From Hemerocallis citrina (taxonomy: Eukaryota > Streptophyta > Magnoliopsida > Asparagales > Asphodelaceae): a stretch of 64,000 nucleotides of DNA. A program made the position numbers and the translations under genes. The notes below the pieces were generated by a model that was given only the letters and a program-made list of their open reading frames with translations, was not told the origin of the DNA and ran no database searches. Position 1 is the stretch's first letter. Each line of letters opens with the position of its first letter. The stretch spans positions 140,138,461-140,202,460 of the forward strand of contig CM030361.1 of assembly GCA_017893485.1 (NCBI GenBank), in the 5' to 3' direction. Shown piece by piece: positions 1 through 14,425 of this stretch.

Positions 1-553
1 AAATGGACCAAAGATTGAATCTTTGCTCCTCTCCCAAACACCCAACTGCAATGAGGTTGATGCCCCAGTAGTCAGATTTCCCAAATGTGGACCCTCACAA
101 AGCAAATGTGTTTCAGAACTGTTACAGATCGTAGAAACCAAACAACACCCACAAACGGCAGGTTCAGAATCAAGTCGGTCTATTGATGCTAGACTCCTTT
201 GCAAACTGTAGCTTCTTGTGGTTGTTAGCCTTGGATAATGACATTGATTTCGAAATCCTAGATTTTGTGGAAGAAGAAGAAAAAGAAAAGAGAGTTGAGC
301 TGCTTACTGACCGAAGAGATCGCTGACGACTGCCCCGTCCGCTGTGCTTCCGGGGTTCAGATAATGGAGAAAAATGAATAAAGGGGAGTGAAAGAGGATT
401 TGACTATGAAAGTGTAGGTGTACAAAGGTATTCAATAATTTAATTGATGTATTTAAGTTAACGGAGGAATAGATAAATAGTAATTTTTCAAACGTTATAT
501 ATGGGTATATTGTATTTACGTTAAATATTGGGGATACTTTGTTTTTTGCCCTA
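1..553. other. unassigned AT-rich sequence
   Basis: I recognise no gene here. The stretch contains a 62-codon open frame at 23-211 with no family resemblance that I can name, a purine-rich run near 265-295, and a short GC-richer patch at 320-360. It precedes the terminal sequence of the Mutator-like element and is probably host or older repeat sequence flanking it. Confidence 0.3.
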
Positions 554-806
554 GTTTTTTTTAAAAAAAACCCACTTAACCTTTTTTTTTTGGAAAAAAA
601 CCCGCACTCAACTACGTTTTCAAAAAACTCATAGTGACGGAGTTGATTTCAGATAGGTTTGTGTCACGTGCATCGCACGTGATTTTTTTGGACGAAATTG
701 CCTCTGTCTGAACCCGATAGACAATTCCACTCTTTCTCTTCTTCTTCTTCAATTTTTAAGTAGAAAAAACCCAAATCATCCCAAACCCTAGTTTACCCCG
801 CTAATG
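554..806 (+). repeat. left terminal inverted repeat-like sequence of a Mutator-like element
   Basis: This sequence recurs in inverted orientation at 19345-19592. Shared blocks in the same order include a C/A-tract start, ACTACGTTT, GACGGAGTT, a CACGTGCATCGCACGTGATT-type palindrome followed by seven Ts, ACGAAATTGCC, ACCCGATAGACAA and AAACCCTA. By eye the two copies match at roughly three bases in four over about 250 bp, and then diverge. Long terminal inverted repeats of this size are typical of plant MULEs, and a MULE transposase pseudogene follows on the same strand. The exact outer end and the 9-bp target duplication could not be fixed. Confidence 0.5.
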
Positions 807-1261
807 AATTTTCCCCTCAAAAATAAACCCAAGGTTTGAACAATCATCCCCAATTCAAAATCCAACTAAGACCATTTCCTTGTCCTCTATAGACGTTGGC
901 GTCGACTGAAGCGAAGCAATTTCTGAGGGTGAGATTGATTCCTCCCACCAGTCGAACCGAAGCACTTTCAAAGGGGGGTACCGACACATTTTACAACAAT
1001 GTTAGTTCTCCATTCTCTTCTGTCTTTATATTGTTTTTTGGTCTATTTATAGGGGTGGGGTTAGTGATGTTTGGAATCATTAAAATGGGTTGTATGGGGA
1101 CCATGTTTTGATTGTGAGCGCGCGCGCCGGGGGGGGGGGGGGGGGGGGGGTGATTTGAGTTGAGTTTTTTTTTTGAACACAAATTTTGAAATGAGTAATT
1201 GAGTTGTTGTTAAATTGGGGGTTGGATTGATATTTCACAAACATCTCATGTGGGGTTTTCA
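807..1261. other. MULE subterminal region with homopolymer runs
   Basis: No recognisable coding sequence. The stretch contains a poly-G run at about 1129-1150 preceded by a short CG repeat. It lies between the MULE terminal repeat and the foldback MITE and is probably the 5' untranslated or subterminal part of the MULE. Confidence 0.3.
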
Positions 1262-1271
1262 TATTTCAAAT

Positions 1272-1519
1272 GCTAAATTTGAAAAAAAAAAAAAAAAAAA
1301 AAAAACCCTTAAACTATCCCCTTTATGCAGAAAACCTCACTGAACTATTTTTTATGCAGAAAACCTCCCTAAAGTATGTTTTCAAAAAACTATACTTCAT
1401 GGGGGTTTTTTGCAACCATACTTTAGGGGGGTTTTCTGCATAAAAAATAGTTCTGTGAGGTTTTCTGCATAAAGGGGATAGTTCAAGGTTTTTTGTTTTT
1501 TGTTTTTTCAAATTTAGCC
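1272..1519. mobile_element. foldback MITE (Mutator-type) with 10-bp target duplication
   Basis: The element is almost entirely a near-perfect inverted repeat. The left arm (about 1272-1385) contains AACTATCCCCTTTATGCAGA and two copies of TTATGCAGAAAACCTC. The right arm (about 1417-1519) is its reverse complement, and the loop is about 30-45 bases. The outer ends read GCTAAATTTG and CAAATTTAGC. The element is flanked on both sides by the identical 10-mer TATTTCAAAT (1262-1271 and 1520-1529). Target duplications of 9-10 bp point to Mutator-type mobilisation. A transcript through it would fold into a long hairpin. It carries no protein. Confidence 0.8.
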
Positions 1520-1574
1520 TATTTCAAATAAAAAATTATAGGTTTCATAGATTATATTTATGTGTTAATTACAA

Positions 1575-2009
1575 TTGGATATCAGGATAGTGTTAAACCT
1601 TAACATTCAGTGCCTGAGATACTTTGTGAAGAATCGTGACTGGCAATATGTGGGCAGTCAGATGAAGAGATATCGGTTCATTATTCCTAGTTTGACAAAA
1701 TGGGAAGCTCTTAAGAACTTATTAAAGAAAGTATGTGAGTACAATGAAAATAATGTCGTTTACTATATAGTAGAAGTTGGGGTATTAGCCGAGAATTTCA
1801 GATTGGAACACGACCATACCACAACAATGAAGATGTGGGAAGAGCACAGTGTAGAACCTGCGATCGGTGAAGTACATTTGTACATTGATACACCGAGTAT
1901 GGTGAAAGAGTCATGTGGGGGAACTGATTTAAAGAATGAGGTGGAAGGGTCATGTGGTAAAAGTGTTATAGCCAAAGGGTGGAAGGCAAAAGGGACTACA
2001 TTGGTTTGA
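1575..2009 (+). pseudogene. MULE transposase N-terminal (PB1-like) domain fragment
   Basis: A 144-codon open frame begins without an ATG, so the true start lies upstream or in another exon. Residues about 10-105 fit the PB1-like N-terminal domain of plant MuDR-type transposases: a run of hydrophobic and aromatic positions, a tryptophan-centred segment and the closing segment GEVHLYID. The tail is Ser/Gly/Lys-rich. The rest of the same transposase resumes on the same strand after two Helitron insertions, at about 4397. The gene is a broken pseudogene and no catalytic residues lie in this part. Confidence 0.6.
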
Positions 2010-2091
2010 AGAAAATGTCTTCATCAAAGGAACAAATAAGAGATGAGGATACACTAATAGGAGATATTATTTTGCATTTCCTTTGATAACA

Positions 2092-2300
2092 TCTATATAA
2101 TAAAACACAAAGAAAGCTATCAAGTGGCTTACCTTCAATCCCCCCAAAATCAAAGGCTCAGATCCAACCTCACAAAACACATTTTCCCTCCCAAAATTTC
2201 AAACCTCAAAACCAAAATTTTCCCCCCAAAACTAAAAAACTCATTACTTTATTACTATCTCTCTCTTCTCTCTTCACTTTTTCATATTTCTCTCTTTCTC

Positions 2301-2339
<39 letters not shown>

Positions 2340-2702
2340 ACTCCCATTCTTTCTTTATTTAATTAGACATTTAGATTTTAAGATTTTAGGTTTGTAAAAT
2401 TTTCAAAATTTTTATGCTTTTTTCTTATTGCACATGTTATATTAAAAATAGCAAATATATTTTCAACAGTTAAATTTCATCATTTTTCACTCCTAAAGTT
2501 CTAAGAAGTTGGATTTTACACCCCCATTTATAATTATTTTTCAACATATACTCATAAAAATATGGACTTTTATTTACAACTAATTATTGTTATGCTATTC
2601 AAACTTGAGTTACATAATTGTTGTTTTACTGTTTACAGGGCTTTTAGTGTGTTGTATCGTTCCGAAGACGTGCCGTAGGCACGTGCCCATGGGCAAATCT
2701 AG
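2092..2702 (+). mobile_element. non-autonomous Helitron, copy 1
   Basis: The 5' end is TCTATATAATAAAACACAAA, directly after a host A (2091). The 3' end has a hairpin (GTGCC GTA GGCAC), a short spacer and the terminal CTAG (2699-2702), followed by a host T (2703). TC at the start, a 3' hairpin, CTRR at the end and insertion between A and T are the Helitron hallmarks. The 611-bp element contains a poly-C run of about 36 bases (about 2302-2337) and no Rep/helicase sequence, so it is non-autonomous. The first ~90 and last ~130 bases recur in the other Helitrons of this window. It interrupts the MULE. Confidence 0.88.
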
Positions 2703-2734
2703 TATTCTACAATTTGAGATGATCACACAATGTA

Positions 2735-4395
<1,661 letters not shown>

Positions 4396-5384
4396 TATAT
4401 ATATATTTATATGCGAAAGTCTCAGCCTGACAGTGAAGCTAACTATGTGGACACTGGATTGAAGAATCTATCTTCTACAAACGAACAATTTACCACTAAG
4501 GAGACACCTACTGAAGGTATTATTTTTGTGTGTGCTTTGATACTGATATTTTAAGATTGGATATGATCACAAAAATTACTTTTATATATCCACTTTGTTT
4601 CTCAATTTGGTTGCAGTTGAGATGTCTTAGGTTAACACTGGATTTAATAGTGACTCTATATTGCTGGAACAAGTTAAAATTGTGGACACACCACTAGAAG
4701 GTATTATTGTGCATCTGTGTTCATGATATATTATAAAACTGGATATGAGGGGGCAATTTATTGATATATATACAATTCTATGAATTTCCCACAGATGAGA
4801 TCCCAGATTATATCAAGTCTCAAGCTCTTGATCTCACAATGCAATCTACACATAGCCAGTTTTCATCTCATATAGGCACACAATCATAGGTTATTCAATC
4901 TGAAGTTGGAGGTCTTAGTAAATGTGATGAAGTGGGGGGAATATTTGTTGTGAACCAAAATGTTGTCCAAGTAATGTTTCAAGATCCCGATGAAGACACT
5001 GATGGTGATGATGATTACAATCCAACTGAGGAAGATGAAGTTGAGAGTGGTGAGGATGGCAATGAAGCCGAAGAAGAGGCAGGTGGGAATGGTGAGGAAG
5101 ATGATGAATTGACATTGGTGAGGTAGTTAATATCACCATTCAACCCACAAATTTACAAGGGGAAGCAATTAATTCTATGAATGTGGAGAGAGTGACAACA
5201 AAAAAAATAAAGGTGGTAGGCCAAGATCGAGGAGGAAACAACCTGAAAAAATGTGCAGAAGTGAGTGTGATGCAAACAATATCGATTCAGAGAATGTGGA
5301 CAGTGATGAATTGGGAGAAGTTAGAAGAACAGATGATGATGATGAATATCTAGAAGGAATATCAAATACAACAGAGACAAACAT
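4396..5384 (+). pseudogene. MULE transposase linker region with acidic domain
   Basis: After the Helitron the MULE reading resumes in short exon-like pieces separated by AT-rich gaps that carry GT and AG edges, for example the GTATTATT donors near 4518 and 4700. The segment at 4932-5126 is strongly acidic (EDTDGDDDY, EEDEVESGEDG and similar), as in the linker between the PB1-like domain and the DNA-binding domain of plant MULE transposases. A further acidic piece (about 5260-5380) leads into the DNA-binding domain. Stops and frame changes show it is not functional. Confidence 0.55.
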
Positions 5385-6800
5385 ATGGAGGAACCGTTGA
5401 TTGCGGTGGGGATGGAGTTTCCACATGAAAGTGACTTCAGAACTTGTTTACGAGAGTGGGCTATCAAGAATGGGTTTGATATTTACTGGAGGAGGAATTA
5501 TGCAAAGAGGATTACATTTGAGTGTATGTATCCCAATGAGTGTCATTTCTATGTTGGTGGTTCATGGAAAGAAAATAAAAGAGTATTCAGAATTGTATCT
5601 CTTCGTGACGAACATACTTGTGAGAGGGCTTTGGAAAATAGTCAAGTTCTTGCTTCACGGTAGGCTACCAAATACCTAGAATTATTCAGAGATTATCCTA
5701 AATGGAATGCAGATTTCTTCATTTTCGCAGTGAACATGGATTATGAAGTTGTTATCAACAAACATATGGCTTATAGAGCTAGGAGAATGACACTGGATGA
5801 AGTTGAAGGGAAACATGTTGAGCAATATAGTCAATTGTGGAACTATGCAAATGCGATGATGAAAAAAATGTCAGACACCATGGCTATAATCAAGACGGAA
5901 AATATAGTTGGATGTGAGGATAAGAGATTCTATGTTATGTTTTTATGCTTTGGTGCACTTGTGAAGGGAATGTTGAATGGTTGTAGAAAGATAATTGGCA
6001 TGGATGTGTGTCATTTGAAGACTTTTGTTGGTGGTGTGTTGCTAACAACATGTTCAAGCGACCCAAACAACTAGATGTGGCCAACAGCATGGGTAGTAGT
6101 AGGAGTTGAAAATAAGGAATCATAGCCAGGTTCTTAATTCATCTGATTAAAGCAATTGGGGTTACAAATTTGCAAGGATGGACCTTCATTTCAGACAGGC
6201 AAAATGTAGCAATTCATGTTCACTCTAACATTTCTATTGTTTCTCAATATTCTTCACTGATTTTCCATTTTATTGTTCAATAAATAAAGCAAAATATGTA
6301 GGTCAGCAAACTAATTGGTTCATAATAAAATTCTAATGCATGGGTTATTAGAAACATTTAAAGAGCTTGTCCCCCTAGCTCATGTCAGATATTGTGTGAG
6401 ACATCTCTATGCAAACTTTGTCAAAAAGTATAACGACCTAGACTTACAAGGAGAAATATGAAGGGCAGCAACTTCATACACTATACAAGGGTGGGAGTTA
6501 TCAATGCAAAGAATGAAGAAAGTATCAGAAGAGGCTGCACAATGGTGGATGGATATTGGTCCTGAGAAGTGGACAAGATCTCACTTTCATGATGCAATGA
6601 AGTGTGATTTCTTGTACAATAATATATGTGAATCTTGGAATAAATATATCTTGTAAGCAAGGGATTGCCCAATCATAACAATGTTGGAGATGATTAGAAG
6701 ATTGGTGATGGTGAGACTACAAAGGAAGAGGGAGATGATTCAAAAGTACACAGGTATTATCACCTCAAAGATAAGAGAGAAATTGAAGAAGTAATATGAC
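5385..6800 (+). pseudogene. MULE (MuDR-type) transposase: DNA-binding domain and catalytic core
   Basis: The frame at 5385-5663 (92 codons) matches the Mutator transposase DNA-binding domain. It has the GMEFPHESDFR opening, LREWAIKNGFDIYWRRN, then a Cys-rich WRKY/GCM1-like finger closing with DEHTCER. The frame at 5730-6074 carries the MULE core, including the CFGALVKGMLNGCRKIIGMD segment with the first catalytic Asp just before CHLK, then GGVLLTTCSSDPNN. After a stop at 6072 the homology continues through QWWMDIGPEKWTRSHFHDAM, the conserved W..RSHF region, near 6540-6660. Several stops and frameshifts separate the pieces, so this is a decayed autonomous copy. Confidence 0.85.
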
Positions 6801-6819
6801 AAGTCAAGAGCTTGTTTCA

Positions 6820-7860
6820 TTTACAAATCAGTTGACACCAATTATGAGATAATGGAACATGGGATTAACTATTGTGTGAACTTAGATGCAAGAACTTGTG
6901 AGGGTGGAGAGTGGTAGGTAACTGAGGTGGTGTGTAGACATGCAATAGTGTGCCTGAGAAATTGTAGGAAGAGCGTAGAGGACAATTGTGATACAAGTTA
7001 CAGTATGACTACATACATGAAAGTATATGAAGCTATGTCTCGGTTAAATTTTTTCTCTACTTATTTTAGTACACTTTCTTCACTTACTTTTATTGTCACC
7101 TAACATTGATACACTAATTATAGGTATCATAAACCCAGTTCCCAACTCATCACTTTGGGAAAGGTTGGAATATGCAAGGATACTTCCGTAAAATTGAGAA
7201 GGCCTTCTGGTAGACCACCTAAGGATAGAAAGAAGGATCCTAATGAGAAAAAGATTAAAAACCTTACAGAAACGTCGAAGTTGCAAAAGGCCAGCAAGGT
7301 GGGCTCAGTAGTCAAGTGTACGAAGTGTCATCAATCTGGTCACAACATCAGAAAGTGCAAGAATGATGGGGCTCCACCGCCAGAAAAATCAACCAACAAA
7401 GGTGGAAGACCAAAGGGGAAGATGACAGATGAAGCGGTGAGAAGGGTTAGAAACACATTGGATGCGGTTCAAAGAAGTGGAGTGGTGAATGCTATGTAGA
7501 TGTTGGAAGTGAAAAAAATGATAGAGAAAGGCATGTTAGAGGAAGAGGGAGAGGCAACCAGTGTAGAAGGAAAAGTGGAAGTGCAGCTGAAATAAACCCC
7601 CTTAGATTTGACACTATCAATGCAAAGTGTGGGAGGAAAACAAAAGAAAAATATCCATATATAGGAGGTCTTCTCTGCAAGAAGCCAAAGGTAAAAAGAT
7701 ATATATTTCCAATCTAGTTTACCAGAGGCAAAGTGTATATTCATGATTGGTACCATATTGTAGGTGAACAGCTCCAATGATAAGCCTAGTGATGGTGGAG
7801 ACCAAAATCAACAGCAACAGGCTTGAAGGTAAGGTATACGAATAATTTTAGTAATTTATG
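6820..7860 (+). pseudogene. MULE transposase C-terminus: SWIM finger and CCHC knuckle
   Basis: Around 6860-6960 the frame reads VNLDARTCEGGEW followed by TEVVCRHAIVCL, a SWIM zinc finger (C-x-C...C-x-H) in which the first Cys pair is partly eroded. After an AT-rich intron-like gap the frame at 7155-7499 is Lys/Arg-rich. It contains CTKCHQSGHNIRKC, a CX2CX4HX4C knuckle, at about residues 55-68, and then a GGRPKGK AT-hook-like motif. Both domains follow the catalytic core in many plant MULE transposases. A last small exon may lie after a GTAAAAAG...TGTAG gap (7690-7764). Confidence 0.75.
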
Positions 7861-8268
7861 TTATTTGTATTTCTATTGAAAACTACGCAACTGAACTATA
7901 TATACTTGTTCAATTCACTGTTCAGGTACAATAGAGGCTTCAGGAGTGATTTTTTTATGTGGCGGTGTAAATGTACAACTATTATGTAGACATGATGATG
8001 TGGACATCTGTAGTCAGTCAGTCAGTTAGTCAGTAATGTGGTGTGTGTGTGTGCAGTTCAGTCAATTATAGGCAGTAATGTGGTGTGTGTGTGTGCAGTA
8101 CAGTCAGTTACAGTAGTATGCAATTGTGTGGTAGCGACAGTGTGTGTGAGTGTGTGAGTAAGTTGTGTGTTGTGTGATGTGACCCTTATCAAGCTTTATA
8201 TAAAGGCATGGATATTGCAAAATGAAGGGATGATTTGTAATGAAAAAAAAAAACAAACAAGGAGAATG
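7861..8268. other. MULE 3' non-coding region with GT-rich direct repeat
   Basis: No gene. The segment holds a short CAGT tetranucleotide run near 8015-8035 and a direct duplication of about 52 bp (units beginning near 8030 and 8075) built on GTAATGTGGTGTGTGTGTGT. It sits between the transposase and the target duplication of the miniature LTR element and is probably MULE 3' untranslated sequence. Confidence 0.4.
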
Positions 8269-8273
8269 TGATG

Positions 8274-8313
8274 TGTAACACCCCGTAATTTCAAAAAAAA
8301 ATATATAATATAG

Positions 8314-8367
<54 letters not shown>

Positions 8368-8796
8368 AAATTGTAATAATGTTAAAATGACATATTTGTA
8401 TATATGTTGGATTTAAATGAGATGAAAGATGTAATAATGTTAAAATGACATATTTGTATATATGTTGGATTTAAATGAGATGAAAGAAAGGAATTTGGTT
8501 GTTGTCCATGTGGAGGGTGGTCCCGGCCTTTGAATGTGGTCTTTGAATGTGTGCTTTGGCCCTGTGAAGCACGTGAGATGCTCACGGGGAGGCAGGCAGT
8601 ATGTGGGAAAAATTAATCCCATATCAGAATTTAACCGAGATTAATTAACTATAAATAATATTGCCTATGATCAAGAGTCCCCAATCCAGTTAACCACCTT
8701 TTGAGAGGCAGCCTGTGGTGGGCAGTTGTACTAAATAATAAATAATTTGTCTGATAAATTGTATAAATTGTCTGAGTTTGGGGCAGGGGAATTACA
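8274..8796 (+). repeat. left LTR of the miniature element
   Basis: A 523-bp LTR starting TGTAACACCCC and ending GGGGAATTACA. It has a (TA)n run at about 8318-8362 and a tandem duplication of about 57 bp (units around 8370-8427 and 8428-8483) containing GTTAAAATGACATATTTGTA. A TATA-like ACTATAAATAATAT lies at about 8648-8661, which would be the LTR promoter. Confidence 0.85.
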
Positions 8797-9090
8797 AATG
8801 GTATTAGAGCCGACTTTCGATACCGAGTGTGGGTACAGAGTGGTGGTTATGCCTGAGATGGAGCTAGCAGATATACTGGTAAGTATGCCTGAGAGGGGGC
8901 GGGGTTGGGTCAGGTTGCCCGATAAATCCACTGAGGTGGGCTAGGGGACTCGACAACACGAAGAATTGGGGTACTGTACAGCTAGCAGAGATTAGGGTAT
9001 GCTATTCTGCATCGGCTAGAAAGGAGATCTTGCACTAGGTTGTGCATGCCCCGTACTCAGCGAGGACGCTGATTTCTAAAGGGGGGTGTA
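8797..9090 (+). other. non-coding interior of the miniature LTR element with PBS and PPT
   Basis: The interior opens with the tRNA-iMet-type primer-binding site and closes with AAAGGGGGGTGTA, a polypurine tract, immediately before the right LTR. The open frame that reads across the PBS is not protein-like. Nothing resembles gag or pol. Confidence 0.75.
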
Positions 9091-10315
<1,225 letters not shown>

Positions 10316-10320
10316 TGATG

Positions 10321-11050
10321 TCTATGTGTTCATGTCTTAAATGATGTGAAACTGCTTGTGAGTGTATGATTTATCCAAGTAAATTCAAGCAAGTAGTATT
10401 CACCAACACATTTAAGCACAATTATAGAATGAAATTTAAAATATTTACGGTTAATGGATTTTACAAGAGTCACATATTCACTAGCAGTTCTATTTAATAT
10501 CCTAGATAACATTATTAACAAAGCTAAAGTTGTGCAATTTGAAACTAACAATATAAAAGTTTATAAGCTACAAGCAAGTAGAAACTCTCACTCTTATATA
10601 TAGTAGCAGAGTCAACAGATAATAATCTAGACACAATGAAAGTGAAATTCGATAGACTTAATTACCAGAAAAAAAAACTTACCAACTATGGAAATGGATG
10701 AACCGGGAAACTGGGTAGTGGTTGAATTGTGGATCTACAAAACATCACTCACCAACCCAATCAAGAAACAATTTATGCACTGCTGCCTAATGGTTGCTCG
10801 GAATATAAAAAGGGTACTAGTTTGGTGGGGAAATCGTATGTGGTTGGTTTGATAAGGGACTGTTGGTGGGGCGTTGTAGTGGAGTTTATGGGGTATGTAA
10901 AAGGTGTTCGGATGAGTTGTTTGGAGGGTATAGGGTTGGCTATTAACGAAAGAATGAAATGGAACGTTAGGATGATGATGGAGGTATGTTGGATGAGGAG
11001 AGGAATGGTGGAGGAGGCTTGTAACCTTAAAGATGAATATTCGTAACATA
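10321..11050. other. unassigned; possible MULE continuation
   Basis: No recognised gene. Because the miniature element has a perfect target duplication, this sequence was contiguous with 8268 before that insertion and may belong to the same MULE. Open frames on both strands at 10729-11100 overlap each other and resemble no family that I know. Confidence 0.3.
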
Positions 11051-12975
11051 TTTTTATACGCACGTGTATTTTGTACCGTTACGAGTAATATTCGTAACAT
11101 ATTTTTATATAAATATCACATTCTAATTATTTATATGTTTTCCGTTTTCTCAAAACTCATTTCAATCATATTTTTAGCCAACTCAAAATATTTATTTTAA
11201 TCTTTGTGTTTTATGTACAATGCACGTGTTTTCAATACACATGTCGATTACATATATTTTCCATTACGTGAAATATCTGTAACATTATTACATATACAAG
11301 TTTTGTATTTTGACTGTTTTCATTCTCCCAAATTAATTTTAATATATTTATGTGCATTGCACGTAAATTTTTATGTGCATTATATTTCTAAAATTTTCTA
11401 AGATGTCATGCACATTTCTTTCTCATTTTATTTCACATTTTGTTATTTTTTTATTAAAAACCCCATAGGCCTAAAGTTTATTTTAAAGCCCACTAAGTTA
11501 ATTAAAAGAGAAGCCACTAATTAAAAGAAAAGCTCATTAGTTAATCTACCTTTTTTTTTTAATAAACACTTTTAATCATACACTTGTCATGTAACAAGTA
11601 TATACATTTAGGCTATAAAAAAATAATTAAACAAATGAATGAGAAGTGTGCACATGTGGGAAATCTAAGAGTTGTCCAATTCATGAAGGAGATGAAGAGT
11701 TGGGAGTTTGTGGTAGTAATGGTGGTGGGTGTTTAATTTTGTTAATGGTTATTTATTTTTAGGTAATGAGTGTCTCTTCATTCACCCATTTAACCCTATA
11801 AATACCACCTCTTTTCTTCATAAAATCTTGCACCAAAAATCAAAAGAAAAGAAAAGATAAGAAAGATATGAAAAGAAAGAGAGGGAAAGAAAGAAAAGAA
11901 AAGAAGAAAAAGAGAGTTATTTGAGTTCTTGCTTGGAGGAAGGAAGACTTGCTAGGAAAAGAAGGGAGTTCCATTCTTGGAGCTAGGAGCCATCTACTAG
12001 GAGTTCATTTTCTTTCTTCAAATAAGGTGGGTGACTTCTTGAACTTTCTAAAATTTAGTATCATGCATGTGTATGAAAATTGATATTTAAAAATGGTTAT
12101 ACATATGAGTAGTGGTTACATTATGTTAATGATATTTAAATAAAATGCATGCTAATTAAAGGATTGTTATGTAGATAAGTTGAGATGATGTTGTTTGGGT
12201 GCATGGTAATACATTATATGAAATGGATATACGTTTGTACTCAAAGTTGTTAAATCATGCAAAGAAAAGTTGCTGTTTTGAATTTTATTTGCACGTCAGA
12301 AAATCATATCTAATAAAATAGTTAGAATCTATAACTAAAACTTTTTGGGGAGCATCTTGAATATGTGTCAGGAACATCCCTTTAAAATTTCATAAGATTT
12401 GGAGGTCGTTTACTATTTTAATCAAATCTAAACTCAGAACTGGTTAGTAGTTGACTGATTGCTGGAAATCTGTACACATTTCGGTTTTTGATCAATTCAG
12501 CATTGTAAATAAAATAATTTGAGAAAAGTCAGAACTAAGAAATTGTAGTAGACTCGTTAACCTTTCTAAAAAGTCTAAGAAATCAATTTTTCACAATGAA
12601 TTGAATTTTATATGAATTTTATAAGACTGTACAGTGGTTGTATTTCAGTATTTCGACCCTACTGTACATTTCGAATAATTCAGGGTTATAGATACAGTAT
12701 TTTGAGGAAACTTATAACTAAGAAATTGTAGTAGGCTTGTACATCTTTATTTTGATATAAATAACACAAAGTTTCGTGAAGTATATGATTTTCTATGATT
12801 TTTACAAATAGCATGAAATGCAGTTTTCTGACTTTGAATTTACTGTTTTACAAATGATACTTAAATGAAGTGATTGAGAATATTTCTCACTGTTTTAAGT
12901 TATATTTTTGGGAAAATAGAGATCATATTCATTCATAGATGAGATGTGAATTCAAGATATATATATATAAATAGA
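11050..12975 (+). repeat. probable LTR-derived sequence with promoter-like core
   Basis: No coding sequence. The layout resembles a plant LTR on the + strand. There is an AT-rich U3 with ACGTG motifs (for example GCACGTGTT at 11222), a TATA-like CCCTATAAATACC at about 11795-11807, then a purine-rich leader (about 11840-11920). AT-rich sequence follows with an imperfect duplication built on AACTAAGAAATTGTAGTAG (about 12532 and 12717). A 24-base direct repeat with CGTAACATATTTTTATA occurs at about 11042 and 11094. I could not fix either terminus. Confidence 0.4.
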
Positions 12976-13146
12976 GGGAAAAAGGGGTATGAGCAACTTG
13001 CTCATTTAGTAAATAAGCAATTGATGATGTGGCATACATGTGATTGAAAAATCCTTAAAGGGTTAGTTGTCCAATGTATCACATGTATGCCACATAATCA
13101 ATTTCTCATTTACTAAATGAACAAGTTGCTCATATCCTTTTTACCC

Positions 13147-13148
<2 letters not shown>
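12976..13148. mobile_element. foldback MITE with ~65-bp inverted arms
   Basis: The left arm (about 12976-13041) contains TATGAGCAACTTGCTCATTT, TAAGCAATTGATGATGTGGC and ATACATGTGAT. The right arm (about 13079-13148) is the reverse complement of these. The termini read GGGAAAAAGG and CCTTTTTACCC. The flanks are both (AT)n, so a target duplication cannot be defined. It is non-coding. Confidence 0.65.

Positions 13149-13205
<57 letters not shown>
13149..13205. repeat. (AT)n(GT)n microsatellite
   Basis: A short AT run followed by about 45 bases of GT dinucleotide repeat directly next to the MITE end. From 13206 to 13485 the sequence is AT-rich and I see no feature in it. Confidence 0.9.
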
Positions 13206-13206
<1 letters not shown>

Positions 13207-14159
13207 TTAACGATGTTAAGATTGATTCAAAATGAATCAAAGGAAAATGATAAGATGAATTTTTAATGATGAATTATTTTAGATTATGTTTGAATCATTA
13301 TTAACTTATATTGAGAAAGTTTTGATGAATATGAAGAGTGTATTGTGAAAATGAATAGTTTGAGATTGTTCTTAATTGATGAATAAATAAAAACGAATGA
13401 AAAGATTTGAATGGAAAATGAATAAATGAAATTAAGAATATGAGTTATAAGGGTATGAGTACCCCAAGTTGTTGAACATGGAAAGTGTAGCGCCCCGAAT
13501 TTCAATTATGATATCTCAGAAATACGTGGCACAATTTTCAGCATCAACCTCAATTGTAATAGTAAACATAGCCAAAACAGAGAGAAAATTTTTCAATTTT
13601 TATTACATTAATTCATTACAAAATACAGCGGAAAAACAAACACCTTCAATTACAATCTTTTCTTTTACAACACATTCTTTTACAATTTACCTATGCCATA
13701 ACATCATTCTATCTCATGCATCCAAATCCCAAACTATAGGACCTTGCCTGTAAAACATGAGGCTAGAGATAACCCTAATCCCTAAAACTACAGGGGTCAG
13801 CCATAACGGTGTGAGTGACATCAAAAGAAAACAATATAAATAAAACTTAAGGCATAGAGTCATAAACAACATGTATCAATAGTAAGAAATAAATGAAATA
13901 AGAAATAAAAATAAATAAAACATGAAAACATCAATTGAAACTAGGCTAAGTGTCAAGTGTAGAAAAACAGAAAACAACATGCATAAAACCAAGTCAAGAA
14001 AACACAGATGCTATATGATGACTCTCTAATGCATACTTGTCGGATTCTATGCATCCTACGATACATAGGTCCGGTGCAAGCCCTTATCGTTCTCCACTTT
14101 ATAGGGTTAAATCCCTCGTTATGCAACTAATCCTACTATGTTAATGGAAACAAGATCCA

Positions 14160-14425
14160 GAATACTCCGCGAATAGGTATCACAACCCTCGATGCGCAAG
14201 CATCATGTAAGAATAGCTCAAAAACCGGAGAATCAAATCCCTACCGTGTACCCCACGAATAGGCTTGCGAGGCCCTCGACGTGCAGATACACCAGGTACA
14301 TCCCGTGAATAGACCCGCCGACCCTCAACACGCGAATGCACCCTACATGCTCCGTGAATATGCCTACAGACTCTCGACACGCGAACATACAAATGTCTTC
14401 TCGAGACAGAACAATACACAAGTCC
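14160..14425. repeat. minisatellite in giant LTR copy 1
   Basis: About four degenerate units of roughly 56-60 bp, each with GTGAATAG(A/G)CCTGC and a CCCTCGACACGCGAATGCA-like stretch. The same array occurs at about 30890-31125 in LTR copy 2, reversed. Open frames crossing it on both strands are repeat artefacts. Confidence 0.7.

Noticed and set aside
10729..11100. Overlapping 105- and 121-codon frames on opposite strands
   Set aside because: They overlap on opposite strands, with no homologous family recognised and no supporting signals.
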